Source: SAR202-VII-2 sp965263165 (GTDB taxonomy: Bacteria > Chloroflexota > Dehalococcoidia > Lucifugimonadales > SAR202-VII-2). Taken from it: 64,000 nucleotides of DNA. The stretch spans positions 1,612,001-1,676,000 of the forward strand of contig OZ253584.1 in the NCBI GenBank assembly GCA_965263165.1, read 5' to 3'. The notes beneath the pieces are model-generated. The model was not told where the DNA came from and did no database searches. It was given only the letters and a program-made list of their open reading frames with translations. The position numbers and the translations under genes are program-made. Positions 47,296 to 56,646 of the stretch are shown here, piece by piece (position 1 is the first letter of the stretch; each line of letters opens with the position of its first letter).

Positions 47296-48762
47296 ATGGC
47301 CACTGAGATAAAGTTCGTCGACACCACCGTGCGAGATGGCCAGATGAGCCTATGGGCCTTGAACATGAGCACGGGCATGATGCTATCGGTGTTGCCGAAC
47401 CTTGCCGCCGCCGGGTTCGCCGCCATGGAGTTCTTCGCTCCATCCGTCCAGATCAGGAAGCTGGGGCAACAGCTCGGCGAGGACGCCTTCCAGTGGCTGA
47501 AGCTTGGCGCGAAGCTGGGGAACAAGACAGAGCTTCGGGCGACCGGGGGACTCCGTAGCGGCCTGAGCAAGATTCCGAGGTCGGTGTCGGAGTTGCTCAT
47601 GCGGACGTCGCTGGCGCACGGAGTTGGGGTAACCAGGGCTTCTCAGGCCTGGAACGATTACATGGAGTTCGCCGAGGAAATGGACGCCCTGCACAAGATC
47701 GGTATGCGGGTGATCCTGAACATCATCTACTCCGAGTCCCCCAAGCACACCAACGACTACTACAGGGAGCGCATTCAGCAAGCCGTTGCCCTCAATCCCT
47801 ATCGCATCTGCTTCAAGGATGTGGGGGGCTTGCTGACGCCTGAGCGGACCCGGGAACTGTTGCCCATATTCCTTGAGTCCGCTGGCGATGTGGAGGTGGA
47901 GTTCCACGCCCACTCCAACAACGGCCTTGCGCCGTTGAACGCGCTGGAGGCTGCCAAGGGCGGCATAGAGTACATCCACACGGCTGTACCTCCCCTGGCG
48001 AACGGGAGTTCCCAGCCCTCCATCTTCAACGTGGCGGGCAACTTGCGGGCGCTGGGCTTCAATGCTTATGTTGATGAGGAGCCACTGCGGCCCGTGGAAG
48101 AACGCCTCTCGGCCATCGCTCATCGCGAGCACTTTCCCATCGGGCGCCCTCGCCTCTTCGACCAGGGGGTCTACGCCCACCAGATCCCCGGGGGCATGAT
48201 CTCCAACCTCGCGCACCAACTGAAGCTCGTGGGCATGGAGCACCGGCTCCAGGAGACTCTTGAGGAGGCGCAGCGGGTGCGGGCGGAGTTCGGGTATCCC
48301 ATTATGGTGACGCCGCTGGCCCAGTTCGTGGGGAGCCAGGCGGGCATCAACGTCATCGTGGGGGAGCGGTACAAGGTGGTCAGCGACGAGGTTATCCAGT
48401 TCGCCCTGGGCTTCTGGGGACGGGAACCGGTCACGGATATGGACCCTGTGGTCCGGGCCAAGATTCTGAATAGGGGCCGCGCCAGGGATTGGGAACGGTG
48501 GGACGTGCCGCAGCCGTCCCTGCAGGAGGTCCGCGCTCAATACGGCGGCAACATCTCCGATGAGGAGATCGTTACTCGGGCCTACGGAGGGGACGCGGCC
48601 GTCGAGTCCATGGGAAGGGCAAGCAGGCCGGAAGACTATCTCAGCGCCCGGCAGCCGCTGGTCGCGCTCCTCGAAGGGCTAACGAAGAGACGGGGCTTCA
48701 CGCACGTCGTCGTGCAAAAGGGCGATACTTCACTGGCCTTGGGGAGTGGTGGAGGGGAGTAG
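47296..48762 (+). CDS. HMGL-like carboxyltransferase / lyase (oxaloacetate decarboxylase alpha-like)
   Basis: 488 residues from ATG 47296. The TIM-barrel start FVDTTVRDGQMSLWALNMS is close to the DTTLRDG-H-QSLWATRM motif of oxaloacetate decarboxylase and pyruvate carboxylase carboxyltransferase domains. The metal site H-X-H is in FHAHSNNGL and the carbamylated-Lys equivalent in ICFKDVGGLLTPE. The PYC-OADA conserved C-terminal part follows (GGMISNLAHQL, GYPIMVTPLAQFVGSQA). There is no biotinyl domain and no partner gene, so it may act on free substrate or use a distant biotin protein. Confidence 0.88.
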   Translation: MATEIKFVDTTVRDGQMSLWALNMSTGMMLSVLPNLAAAGFAAMEFFAPSVQIRKLGQQLGEDAFQWLKLGAKLGNKTELRATGGLRSGLSKIPRSVSELLMRTSLAHGVGVTRASQAWNDYMEFAEEMDALHKIGMRVILNIIYSESPKHTNDYYRERIQQAVALNPYRICFKDVGGLLTPERTRELLPIFLESAGDVEVEFHAHSNNGLAPLNALEAAKGGIEYIHTAVPPLANGSSQPSIFNVAGNLRALGFNAYVDEEPLRPVEERLSAIAHREHFPIGRPRLFDQGVYAHQIPGGMISNLAHQLKLVGMEHRLQETLEEAQRVRAEFGYPIMVTPLAQFVGSQAGINVIVGERYKVVSDEVIQFALGFWGREPVTDMDPVVRAKILNRGRARDWERWDVPQPSLQEVRAQYGGNISDEEIVTRAYGGDAAVESMGRASRPEDYLSARQPLVALLEGLTKRRGFTHVVVQKGDTSLALGSGGGE

Positions 48763-48885
48763 GCGCCGCGCCCTGCGTGGGCTGCGCCGCCGGCGGCCTC
48801 GCAAGGGCAACAGAGGCGGGAGCGCGAGTTGTAATCCATAGCACCTCGATGTGAAAACTGTCAGGACTCTGAGCCGGTTGGAAGG

Positions 48886-49252
48886 GATTCGTTACGCGTA
48901 TCAGCCGGATTTCGGGGTTTGCAGGCACGGAGCCGTAATAGAGGCGTAATAGGGCCGTAAAGAAGTCGTAAGAGATCTGTGATGAACCGTAGTGCAGTCA
49001 TAGCCGAATCGTAATGAACCGTGGCGGAGCCTTACGCCTCCAAAGAGCCCGTCTCGAAACGGCATTCGATCCGGTCCCAGCCTTCCTCGGAGGGTCTTGC
49101 CCTTGGGGTTGTTCCCTCAGCGCCCCTGCCACAGGGGGATGCTCTGTGGTTAGCCTCCAGTGCACTATGTATGCGGCAGGCTCCAAGGAAGAGAAGCGGG
49201 CTGTCGGCTGACTTCATGGGGATACTATAGCACAACTGTTCGTATTTTGCAA
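48886..49252 (-). repeat. PR11 element, copy 5 (putative non-coding RNA, best preserved)
   Basis: Minus-strand order: promoter, 180-nt leader, 11-nt array (TACGGTTCATC, TACGACTTCTT, TACGGCCCTAT, TACGCCTCTAT, TACGGCTCCGT; about 48935-49010), terminal block with CCCCGAAATCCGGCTGATAC and GCGTAACGAATC. The leader closes with CTTCCTTGGAGCC against GGCTCTTTGGAGG, 11 of 13 positions pairing around a symmetric two-by-two U-U loop. A further shared block, GTGCTATGGATTAC, lies beyond at about 48830-48847 and recurs at 57263-57276. Confidence 0.72.
49224..49252 (-). promoter_or_regulatory. PR11 copy 5 promoter
   Basis: TTGCAA, 17-bp spacer, TATAGT with extended TGC; spacer contains ACGAACAGTTGTGC. Confidence 0.68.
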
Positions 49253-49274
49253 TGGGGGGTGGCGCTTTCCAACC

Positions 49275-49440
49275 TGCCCTCGAGTACCGAGAGAGAGAAG
49301 GGGGCTTATGGTGGCGGAGGCTGTTGTCCCACCTACCCACCCTCCAACGTTTTTAGAAACAGGGGGACTCCCCCTGTACCCCCGGCGGGGGCTGCGCCCC
49401 CTGCACCCCGCTCGGGGACGGAGGGGTGGCGTTTTTCACC
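49275..49440 (+). repeat. GC-rich palindromic repeat, copy 8
   Basis: Full core including CACCCTCCAACGTTTTTAG, ACAGGGGGACTCCCCCTGT and CCCCCGGCGGGGG. Confidence 0.82.
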
Positions 49441-49499
49441 TTGGCGCGTCCAGACCCCTTTCCTAGGCTGCCTCCGCGTACGCGGAGGCAGGGGGAGGG

Positions 49500-49665
49500 G
49501 ACAGAGAGTGTTGTTGTGGTCTGTGCCCTCCTTCAGCCGAGGGTCTGGCTTTGGCCTGCGCCGCTATCTCACCCGCTTGTCTCTCCGACGTTTTCCAGAA
49601 CAGGGGGATACGCTGTACCCCCGGCGAGGGCTGCGCCCCCTGCACCCCGCTTGGGGAACGAGGGG
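49500..49665 (+). repeat. GC-rich palindromic repeat, copy 9 (diverged)
   Basis: Diverged copy with CCGACGTTTTCCAGAACAGG and GGCGAGGGCTGCGCCCCC. With copies 8 and PR11 it fills 48763-49832; no gene seen there. Confidence 0.75.
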
Positions 49666-49832
49666 AGTGTCGCTCACTCACCTTGGCGCGTCTAGGCCCC
49701 CATCCTTGTATCTAACCTTCCCTGGGGGCGCGGGGATGGGAGGAGGGGGATCCCCCATCGCTCCCTCTCTCACCGAGGAGAGGGGAGTTGGCAAAGGTCT
49801 CCAGAGGGAAGAGAAACCGCCGGCCAGCCGCT

Positions 49833-50570
49833 CTAGGACGCTCCCTTGGATGCTTTAATGGCGTCCAGGCCGATGAGATCCGAGCGAAGGCGGTGGACCT
49901 GGAGGCTATCCTCCAGCGCGTCCAGCACGGCCTGCTGCTTTTCCCCGGTATCCGCGTAGCGCACCAGGATATTCACCGTTTCGTCGCTGTGGCCACCGGC
50001 GGGAAGGTCGGCCTCGTCGGCGGCCTCCCAGTGGGTAAGGGCCTTGCCGGGCAAGTCCAGGTCCTTCCAGCGGCCGCGCCCAACCAGCCGACCCATCCCG
50101 TAGCGGGCCGCCACTTCGGGGCTCTTGCTGATCTCGAGGCCACCCACAGCGGCGAATGCCTCCAGCCACGGCTTCGTGCGGCTCGCCCAGTCCCAGTAGG
50201 CCGTGGCCATACGGGTATAGGTGGCGCCCTTGAAGTTGTAGACGAAGTCCCTTTCGAACCCCAGCGCCACGGCGAAGTCCACCAGGCTCTCGTAGTGGCC
50301 GGCCTCGATGGTGGGGTCTTCCACTTCCTCAACGTACATGTTCTCTATCATGTACCGCCGGGCGTCCAGGTGTGGGCAGTTCCCCACGATGTTGCCGAAC
50401 CAGCGAGGGAAGAGGTCGGCGAAGACGCAGTGTTCCATGGCGTACACCGCCGCCCCTTCGCGGCTCATGTGATGCAAATAGAACTCGGTGAGGGCGTGGG
50501 GCTGCTCCCATAAGACCCTGCCCACCACCCCTAGAATCTCCTCCTGGAATTCCCCATCGGATCGCTTCAT
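49833..50570 (-). CDS. Heme-oxygenase-like (TENA/PqqC-fold) putative di-iron protein
   Basis: 245 residues from ATG 50570 with AAGGAGG upstream. All-helical; HALTEFYLHHMSREGAAVYAMEHCVFADLFPRWF gives the first Glu/His helix, followed by EEVEDPTIEAGHYESLVDFAVALG and YWDWASRTKPWLEAFAAVGGLE. These E and H positions match the HO-like di-iron oxidase/oxygenase superfamily better than TenA thiaminase. It is co-directional with the metal importer just upstream, 190 bp away. Reaction unknown. Confidence 0.72.
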   Translation of the reverse strand: MKRSDGEFQEEILGVVGRVLWEQPHALTEFYLHHMSREGAAVYAMEHCVFADLFPRWFGNIVGNCPHLDARRYMIENMYVEEVEDPTIEAGHYESLVDFAVALGFERDFVYNFKGATYTRMATAYWDWASRTKPWLEAFAAVGGLEISKSPEVAARYGMGRLVGRGRWKDLDLPGKALTHWEAADEADLPAGGHSDETVNILVRYADTGEKQQAVLDALEDSLQVHRLRSDLIGLDAIKASKGAS

Positions 50571-50762
50571 GCCCTTCCTCCTTTCCCGAGGTAATGCCGG
50601 CACCCTGTCGATAGGCGCCTATGCTAATTCAGGCGGAAGGGGTTCGCAACCACGCGTACTCGTCCACAACATGTCGAGAAATGAGGGTGGGCCAGGTGGG
50701 ACAACGGCGTCCGTCGGCGCGTGGCCGTCTCTTCAGCCCCCGGCGCTGCGGCAAGGGAACGG

Positions 50763-51626
50763 TCACTGGTCAGCGGCGGCGTTAAGGAGGTCAGCGGCTT
50801 GTGGTCTGCGGCTGGCGCGCATCTTGCTTCTCGCGTTGCTATAGGCCAACGCCAGCAGGAACAGGGCCGCCGAGAACAGCACCACCGTCGCCCCGGACGA
50901 CGCGTCCAAATAGTAGCTGAGATAGATGCCCCCCAGGCCGCAGAATGCGCCGATGCCCGAGGAGAGCAGGACCATCCGCTTGAAGCTGCTCGTCAGCAGC
51001 CGGGCGGTGATGGGCGGTATGACGATCGCCGCAGCGATCATCGTGACTCCCAATACCTGCATCGACACCACGATGGTCGCCGCCAGGATCAGGGAGAACG
51101 CCGTTTCCACCCAGCCGGTGGGCACCCCGTAGACCCGGGCGACGTCGGCGTCGAACACGGTGAATAGGAACAGCTTATAGCCCACGACGGCGGCGATGAC
51201 AGCCGCAGCGGTCACGAAGACGATCGCCAGGAGGTCCCCGGTGCTGACCCCAAGAATGTTGCCGAACAGGGCGGCGTCGAAGCTGCGGGTAAACGTCTTG
51301 TACTTGCTGATCAGGGCGATGCCGAGGGCGAAGCTGGCCGTCGTCACGATGCCTATAGCGGCGTCGGCGCCGATGGTGCGCTTTCGCGTCGTCAGCGTGA
51401 TGAGGAGGGCCGACAGGAACCCCCAGATGCTCGCTCCGATGAAGAAGTTCAGCGACATAACGTAGCTGACCACGGCCCCCCCGAAGACGGCGTGCGAAAG
51501 ACCGTGGCCGATGTACGCCATCCGCCGCAGCACGATGTAAACGCCGATGAGGCCGCACAGCCCCCCAGCCAGGGTCGCCGCCAGGAGTCCCCGGACGAAG
51601 AACTCGTACTGGAAGGGCTCAAGCAT
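50763..51626 (-). CDS. Zinc/manganese ABC transporter permease (ZnuB-like)
   Basis: 287 residues with eight or nine hydrophobic helices, typical of the ABC-3 permease family: LCGLIGVYIVLRRMAYIGHGLSHAVFGG at the start and GVTMIAAAIVIPPITARLLT in the second half. It forms the channel for Zn2+ or Mn2+. It overlaps the ATPase gene by 8 bp. Zinc versus manganese is not resolved from sequence. Confidence 0.92.
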   Translation of the reverse strand: MLEPFQYEFFVRGLLAATLAGGLCGLIGVYIVLRRMAYIGHGLSHAVFGGAVVSYVMSLNFFIGASIWGFLSALLITLTTRKRTIGADAAIGIVTTASFALGIALISKYKTFTRSFDAALFGNILGVSTGDLLAIVFVTAAAVIAAVVGYKLFLFTVFDADVARVYGVPTGWVETAFSLILAATIVVSMQVLGVTMIAAAIVIPPITARLLTSSFKRMVLLSSGIGAFCGLGGIYLSYYLDASSGATVVLFSAALFLLALAYSNARSKMRASRRPQAADLLNAAADQ

Positions 51627-52488
51627 GGTGGCCTTCTGCGTGGGCGCTCGTCGCCGGGTCGTGCAGAGGTCCGCGGCTCCCGTCTCCGGTCAACAGGTGG
51701 GAACGCTCGCCCACCAGGGTGAGGCCGTCGTGGTGGATGACGGGCATGTCGGCGCCGTAGGTCAGCCTGAGGATTTCCGTTGTGAACACCTCAGCCGGCG
51801 GTCCCTCCGCCACGACCCGGGTGTTCAGACACACGACCCAGGGAAGATGCGCTGCGACGGCGTTAATCTCATGGGTGGTCATGACGATGGTGACGCCCTG
51901 GTGGTTCAGCTCGTGCAGCAGGTGCATCACGTCGTCCCGGGTCTTGATGTCGACTCCCGCCGTTGGCTCGTCCAGGAGCAGCAGGCGGGGGCTGCTGACG
52001 AGGGCCCGGGCCAGGAAAACCCGCTGCTGTTGCCCACCGGACAGCTCGCTGATGTGGCGCTTGGCAACCTGGGCGATGCCCAGGCGCTCCATGATTTCCC
52101 CGGCTGCGGCAACGTCGCCGCGCCGGCGCCAGGGCAGCAGGGGGTTGTCCATGGTGCGCCCCATCATCACGGCTTCCTGCACCGTCACCGGAAAGCTCCA
52201 GTCGATGGTCTCCAATTGGGGAACGTAGCCGGCCCGGGGCCGCTTTCGCCGCGTCGACGCGCCCTCCACCAGCACTTGCCCCCCGTACATCTTCACCACG
52301 CCGAGGATCGAGCGAAGGAGTGTCGTCTTGCCGGACCCGCTAGGACCCAGCAGCCCTATGAAGTCGCCGGGCATGACGCTCATTGTTGCGTCAGCCAGCG
52401 CCACCCTGCCGTCGTAGCCGCAGGTGACCCCCCGCAGCTCTACGAGGGGCTCTTCTTGGCCTTGTCGATGTGGAACGGGGTGAAGCAT
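51619..52488 (-). CDS. Zinc/manganese ABC transporter ATP-binding protein (ZnuC-like)
   Basis: 289 residues. Walker A GPSGSGKTTLL near residue 51, Q-loop PQLETIDWSFPVTV (the WSFPVTV form is usual in ZnuC/MntB/TroB), signature LSGGQQQRVF, Walker B LLLLDEPTAG and switch MTTHEIN. A C-terminal extension of about 40 residues is His-rich at its end (HADGHHA-like), perhaps metal-binding. Middle gene of the three-gene importer. Confidence 0.92.
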   Translation of the reverse strand: MLHPVPHRQGQEEPLVELRGVTCGYDGRVALADATMSVMPGDFIGLLGPSGSGKTTLLRSILGVVKMYGGQVLVEGASTRRKRPRAGYVPQLETIDWSFPVTVQEAVMMGRTMDNPLLPWRRRGDVAAAGEIMERLGIAQVAKRHISELSGGQQQRVFLARALVSSPRLLLLDEPTAGVDIKTRDDVMHLLHELNHQGVTIVMTTHEINAVAAHLPWVVCLNTRVVAEGPPAEVFTTEILRLTYGADMPVIHHDGLTLVGERSHLLTGDGSRGPLHDPATSAHAEGHHA

Positions 52489-52511
52489 CGTTTTGCGCTA
52501 TTCGCCTTGCG

Positions 52512-53510
52512 CTATTGAGGGTAGGCGGCGTTGCTCGCGCCCTGGAAGACGGGTCCGGGATCGAAGTCAGCCAACGCCGCCGCGCTGCCGCCCAAGGCGG
52601 GGATCATGGTCTCCATGTTCTCCAGCATCAGCCCCAGATAGGAGTGGCGCGGGTCCCCCGGCGCCCCCGGCAGGTCGTCATCGCGGAGGTCGTCGACGTA
52701 CGCGGCGCCCGATTCCTTGGCGATCTGCTCCAGCACGTCGCTGGGGAACACCTTGGAGCCGAACACCGCCGGCAGCCCCAGGCTGCGAACCTGGTCGATC
52801 AAGCGCGCCACGGCCCGGGTCGACGGTTCCGAGAAGCCGGAGGGCTGCACCGCGCCCACCACCTCCAGGCCGTAGCGGCCGGCGAAGTAGGCCCAGGAGT
52901 CGTGGTAAGTGAGCAGCTTCCGGTACTCTTCAGGGACCGTCGCCACCGAGGCTGCTATGCCTTGATCCAATTCCTCAACACGCGCTCGGAACGCCCCCAC
53001 GTTGGCGGCGTAGTAGTCCGCGTTGGCCGGGTCCAGAGAAGCGAGCTGCTCCTGAACCAGTTCGGCATAGCGGAGGGCCAGCAGCGGGTCGGGCCACAGG
53101 TGCGGGTTGGGCCGCCCCTGGGCCGCGGGGAAGGAAAAATCGAACCGCCACTCTTCCCGGCTGATGGTCTCGTCTCCCAGGGTCAGGACCACCGCCTGGG
53201 GCTTCCTGTTGGCCTGCGCCAGCTCCAGAATGACCTCCTCCAGGAACAGGCCATTAGCTACGATCAGATCCGCCTCCGCCAGCGCGCTCGCTACCGACGG
53301 CGAGGGTGAGAACGTGTGCGAGTTGACGCCCTCGGGCACGATACCCTCTAAGACGATCCTGCTGCCTCCGATGTTTTCCACGATGCTCGTGATGGGAGAG
53401 ATTGTCGTGACGACCCTGAGAGACGCGTCCTCCGCCGCTGGGGACGAGGAGGAGGCGCAGGCGGCCGCCAAGGCCAGCAGACCCGAGAGGAAAATGGTGG
53501 CGCCGCGCAT
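52512..53510 (-). CDS. Zinc/manganese ABC transporter substrate-binding lipoprotein (ZnuA-like)
   Basis: 332 residues. Lipoprotein signal LLALAAAC (Cys18). Cluster A-I fold with metal ligands His in PEGVNSHTFSPSPS, His in NPHLWPDP, His in LTYHDSWAYFA and a late Asp in VDDLRDDDLPG. There is no His-rich loop of the kind seen in proteobacterial ZnuA, so manganese is as possible as zinc. First gene of the operon, behind a strong promoter with an overlapping inverted repeat. Confidence 0.92.
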   Translation of the reverse strand: MRGATIFLSGLLALAAACASSSSPAAEDASLRVVTTISPITSIVENIGGSRIVLEGIVPEGVNSHTFSPSPSVASALAEADLIVANGLFLEEVILELAQANRKPQAVVLTLGDETISREEWRFDFSFPAAQGRPNPHLWPDPLLALRYAELVQEQLASLDPANADYYAANVGAFRARVEELDQGIAASVATVPEEYRKLLTYHDSWAYFAGRYGLEVVGAVQPSGFSEPSTRAVARLIDQVRSLGLPAVFGSKVFPSDVLEQIAKESGAAYVDDLRDDDLPGAPGDPRHSYLGLMLENMETMIPALGGSAAALADFDPGPVFQGASNAAYPQ

Positions 53511-53573
53511 GGAAGGGTGGGTTCCTCTCCTTGAGGCGGGGCGGGCGCGAGGCCTTGATGCGCCTCGTGGTTA

Positions 53574-53622
53574 TTGCGAATAGTTGCGAATGCTTTGTAT
53601 CGCATGTCCGAATATCTGTCAA
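53574..53622 (-). promoter_or_regulatory. Promoter and candidate metalloregulator operator of znu-like operon
   Basis: TTGACA (53622-53617), 17-bp spacer, TACAAA (53599-53594). The inverted repeat TGCGA-N10-TCGCA (53585-53604) covers the -10 box, and TTGCGAATAG / TTGCGAATGC form a 10-bp direct repeat (53574-53593). Consistent with a Fur/Zur/MntR-type repressor site; regulator not in the window. Confidence 0.65.
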
Positions 53623-53714
53623 GGCGACTGGAACTCGATTTCTTGCCGTAGGATGGAACCGAGGCGTGGGGCGTGCTATCGTGGCCGGACTATTCCATCA
53701 ATGGAGGGGCGCCA

Positions 53715-54830
53715 ATGCCGGTCTTGCTGTCCAACGAAGATGTCGAGCAACTGCTGGATGTGGAGACGTCCGTGCGGGCGCTGGAAAGCGCGGTGCGGGA
53801 GTGGGCGCACGGGGACGCCGCGGCCATTCCCAGGCACAACTTCTTCGCTCCGGCCGGCCGCGAGGGAGAGGTGTTCCAGTTCGGCATCATGTCCGGCGGC
53901 AGCAAGAACGACCAGCTTTACTGCCTCCGGATTCTGGATGACATCCTCTATTACCAGCGAGAGGGAGACACGCTGACCCGCGAGAAGTATTGCATTGAGC
54001 CCGGCACCTATTGTGGGCTGCTGCTCCTCTTCTCCACGGCCAATGGCGAGCTCCTTGGGATTATGCCCGATGGCGTCGTTCAGCATATGCGAGTGGCCGG
54101 CGAGACGGCCGTGGGCGTGGACATCCTCGCCAACAGCGATGCCTCCACCATTGGGATGCTGGGCTCCGGAGGTATGGCTCGCAGCTTTGCCGAGGCTATC
54201 TCCGTGGTCCGCGACATCCGCAGCATCAAGGTGTTCAGCCCCACCCGGGAGCACCGGGAGGAGTATGCGCGCGACCTGTCGGAGAAGCTGGGCATTGACG
54301 TGCAGTCCGTGAACGGCCCCAGAGAGGCGATCCAGGGGACCGACATCGTGTGCCTGTGTACGGACTCGTTGCGCCCCGTCATGTCCGCCGAGTGGCTGGA
54401 GCCCGGCCAACTCGTCGCCTGTGTGGGCGGCGGCGGCGGCTCCCTGGACGTCGGTGGAGACCTGTCGCGCTTTCAGGGGTCCTTCGTCATCTCCACTGAC
54501 GACCTTGCGTCTGTGGAGGACCGAGGGGGCGGCTACATGATCGGGTATTCCTACTATGCAGGGCAGAGCGAAGACTTCGAGGCAATCCCCCAGGAGGCCT
54601 GGTGGTCGGCCCCGGAAGGGCGCAACAGGGGGATGACGCGGCTGCTGGACGTTATGACGGGGGCGGCGGCGGGGCGCTCCCGAAGGGAAGACATCCTCTA
54701 TCTGTTCGGAGGGGGCTATACGTCCGTGGGGTTCTCCGCCCTGGCGGGCCATGTCTACCGGGCGGCGAAGGAGAAGGGGCTGGGACAGCAGCTTCCCCTA
54801 GACTGGTTCGTCCAGAAGGTGCGCGACTAG
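53715..54830 (+). CDS. Ornithine cyclodeaminase / mu-crystallin family protein
   Basis: 371 residues from ATG 53715 with GGAGGGG upstream. N-terminal substrate part VLLSNEDVEQLLDVETSVRAL and the Rossmann motif IGMLGSGGMARSFAEA near residue 147, then CLCTDSLRPV and GQLVACVGGGG. Family members deaminate ornithine, make alanine or reduce ketimines with NAD(P). It is about 40 residues longer than typical OCD. Divergent from the metal importer. Exact substrate unknown. Confidence 0.87.
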   Translation: MPVLLSNEDVEQLLDVETSVRALESAVREWAHGDAAAIPRHNFFAPAGREGEVFQFGIMSGGSKNDQLYCLRILDDILYYQREGDTLTREKYCIEPGTYCGLLLLFSTANGELLGIMPDGVVQHMRVAGETAVGVDILANSDASTIGMLGSGGMARSFAEAISVVRDIRSIKVFSPTREHREEYARDLSEKLGIDVQSVNGPREAIQGTDIVCLCTDSLRPVMSAEWLEPGQLVACVGGGGGSLDVGGDLSRFQGSFVISTDDLASVEDRGGGYMIGYSYYAGQSEDFEAIPQEAWWSAPEGRNRGMTRLLDVMTGAAAGRSRREDILYLFGGGYTSVGFSALAGHVYRAAKEKGLGQQLPLDWFVQKVRD

Positions 54831-54859
54831 GGCCTGTTCACGCTGGCGGGAACCTTGGG

Positions 54860-55065
54860 TTCCCTGCGCCCTCCTTCGGCGGAGGGTTTTGGTTTGGCCT
54901 GTGCTCTCCTTCAGCGGATGGTCTGCTTTGGCCTGCGCCGCCATCCCACCGGCCCACCCTCCAACATTATTGGAAACAGGGGGACTCCCCCTGTACCCCC
55001 GGCGGGGGCTGCGCCCCCTGCACCCCGCTCGGTGGCGGTCGCGAGCTTGCGTTGGCGGGTCGGAC
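54860..55065 (+). repeat. GC-rich palindromic repeat, copy 10
   Basis: Full core with TTGGAAACAGGGGGACTCCC and preceding words GGTTTGGCCTG and CTCCTTCAGCGGA. Confidence 0.82.
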
Positions 55066-55069
55066 GCTT

Positions 55070-55310
55070 CCTAACCTGCCCCCTGGTACGGAGGCAGGGA
55101 CGGGGGCGTCGTTTTTGAGCTTGGAGCGTCTGGACTTCCTTCCCCTGAGTATGGGGTTGGGGAGAGGGCTTATGACGGCGGGCGCCGCTGTTCCACCTAG
55201 CCCACCCTCCAACGTTTGGGGTACAGGGGGACACGCTGTACCCCCGGCGGGAGCTGCGCCCCCTGCACCCTGCTTGGGGGAGGGCGGCGTCGGCGTTTTC
55301 CCACTTGGCG
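55070..55310 (+). repeat. GC-rich palindromic repeat, copy 11
   Basis: Tandem to copy 10; contains CCAACGTTTGGGGTACAGG and CCCCGGCGGGAGCTGCGCC. No gene in 54831-55356. Confidence 0.8.
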
Positions 55311-55356
55311 CGTTGGGATGCTTCCTAGCCGTAGGGGGAGGGATAGCACCGGTACA

Positions 55357-56646
55357 GACCGGGGAGATAGGTTACAGGTAAACCGGGCACATGGGTAACA
55401 CAGTGTGGGAATGTAGGAACTATTCCACAAGGAGGCACATGTGTTGCCCTGGAGACATGCGAGTCCCGAGTCTGAGCGATTGCGCCTGATCGAGCGTTAC
55501 GCTTTGGGAGAGGAGAGCGTGGCCGAGCTGAGCCGTCAGTTCGGCGTCAGCCGCAAGACTGCCTACAAGATGATCGGCCGCCACGATGCTGAGGGTGAGG
55601 CGGGTCTGCTGGACCGCAGCAGAGCGCCGCATCACCCTCCCAACGCGACGCCCCCGGAGCTGGTCGATTGGATCATCGAGATGAAGCGAGAGCATCCGTT
55701 GTGGGGACCCAAGAAGGTAATCGGCAGGCTGCGGCTCATAGAGCCTGAGGAGTCGTGGCCGTCGCCCAGTACGGCGGGCGTCATACTGGACCGTGCCGGA
55801 CTGGTGAAGCGTCGGCGGCGCAGGCGGCGCAGCACGCCGTGGGGTGAGCCCTTCTCAGGGGCCAAGAGGCCAAACGACGTGTGGTCGATCGACTTCAAGG
55901 GGTGGTTCCGCACCGCAGACGGGACGCGGATCGACCCGCTGACGGTGCAGGACGCGGCATCGAGGTATCTGCTGGTGTGTGACGGCCTTGAGCGGCCCAA
56001 TGGGCCTGAGGCCAGGCGCGTACTGGAGCGTGCATTCCGGGAGTACGGCCTGCCCAGGGCCATCCGCACGGACAACGGCGCGCCGTTCGCCAGCGTGGGA
56101 CTTGGCAGCCTCTCGCCGCTGTCGGTGTGGTGGGTCAAGCTGGGAATCATGCCTGAGCGCATCGACCCTGGACACCCTGAGCAGAACGATCGCCTTGAGC
56201 GGTTGCACCGGACGCTCAAGGCCGAGACGGCCACGCCTCCGCAGGCCAACCGCAGGCGGCAGCATCATGCCTTTGACCGCTTCAGGGAAAGCTACAACAG
56301 CGAGAGGCCGCACGAGACACTCGGACAGATGCCTCCGGCCAGTCTGTACACGCCGTCGCCGCGGCCCTACCCTTCGCGTGTCCGTTCGCCGGAGTACAAA
56401 GCCGAGGTCCTCGTGCGCAGGGTCCGCATCAACGGACAGATCAAGTGGAAGGGAGGCGTGGTGTACCTGAGCGAGTCGCTCATAGGCGAGCCGGTGGGCC
56501 TTGTGCAGCAGGACGAGCGGACCTGGTCGATACGGTTCGGGCCGCTCATCATCGGGATGCTGGACGACGTGAGCGGTCAGGTCGACAGGACTCCCACAAA
56601 AGTGTTACCTATGTCCCCGGTCTAACTGTTACCCATGTGCCCGGTC
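55357..56646 (+). mobile_element. IS481-family insertion sequence in a GC-rich repeat
   Basis: About 1290 bp. Left end GACCGGGGAGATAGGTTACA, right end (reversed) GACCGGGCACATGGGTAACA. Each end carries two tandem copies of ACCGGG-N-ACATnGGTAACA spaced about 22 bp. GTACA flanks both sides (55352-55356 and 56647-56651), a probable 5-bp target duplication inside a GC-rich repeat. Confidence 0.8.
55441..56625 (+). CDS. IS481-family transposase (integrase core, DDE)
   Basis: 394 residues from GTG 55441 with AAGGAGG upstream. N-terminal helix-turn-helix SVAELSRQFGVSRKTAYKMI (about 24-46), then an rve integrase core with Asp in VWSIDFKGWF, Asp in IRTDNGAPF and Glu in EQNDRLERLHRTLK. A C-terminal beta-rich segment ends IIGMLDD. 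No disruption, so probably functional. Confidence 0.93.
   Translation: MLPWRHASPESERLRLIERYALGEESVAELSRQFGVSRKTAYKMIGRHDAEGEAGLLDRSRAPHHPPNATPPELVDWIIEMKREHPLWGPKKVIGRLRLIEPEESWPSPSTAGVILDRAGLVKRRRRRRRSTPWGEPFSGAKRPNDVWSIDFKGWFRTADGTRIDPLTVQDAASRYLLVCDGLERPNGPEARRVLERAFREYGLPRAIRTDNGAPFASVGLGSLSPLSVWWVKLGIMPERIDPGHPEQNDRLERLHRTLKAETATPPQANRRRQHHAFDRFRESYNSERPHETLGQMPPASLYTPSPRPYPSRVRSPEYKAEVLVRRVRINGQIKWKGGVVYLSESLIGEPVGLVQQDERTWSIRFGPLIIGMLDDVSGQVDRTPTKVLPMSPV

Noticed and set aside
49032..49340. Coding potential of the PR11 leader (ATG just after the promoter in copies 5 and 6)
   Set aside because: The frame is not kept in copies 2, 3 and 4, and changes between copies 5 and 6 show no third-position bias.
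48763..49832. Frames containing LPSPRVRG- or PPAGAAPPAP-like peptides in GC-rich repeats
   Set aside because: They recur at every repeat copy in several frames and contain frequent shifts; translation of palindromic repeats, not genes.
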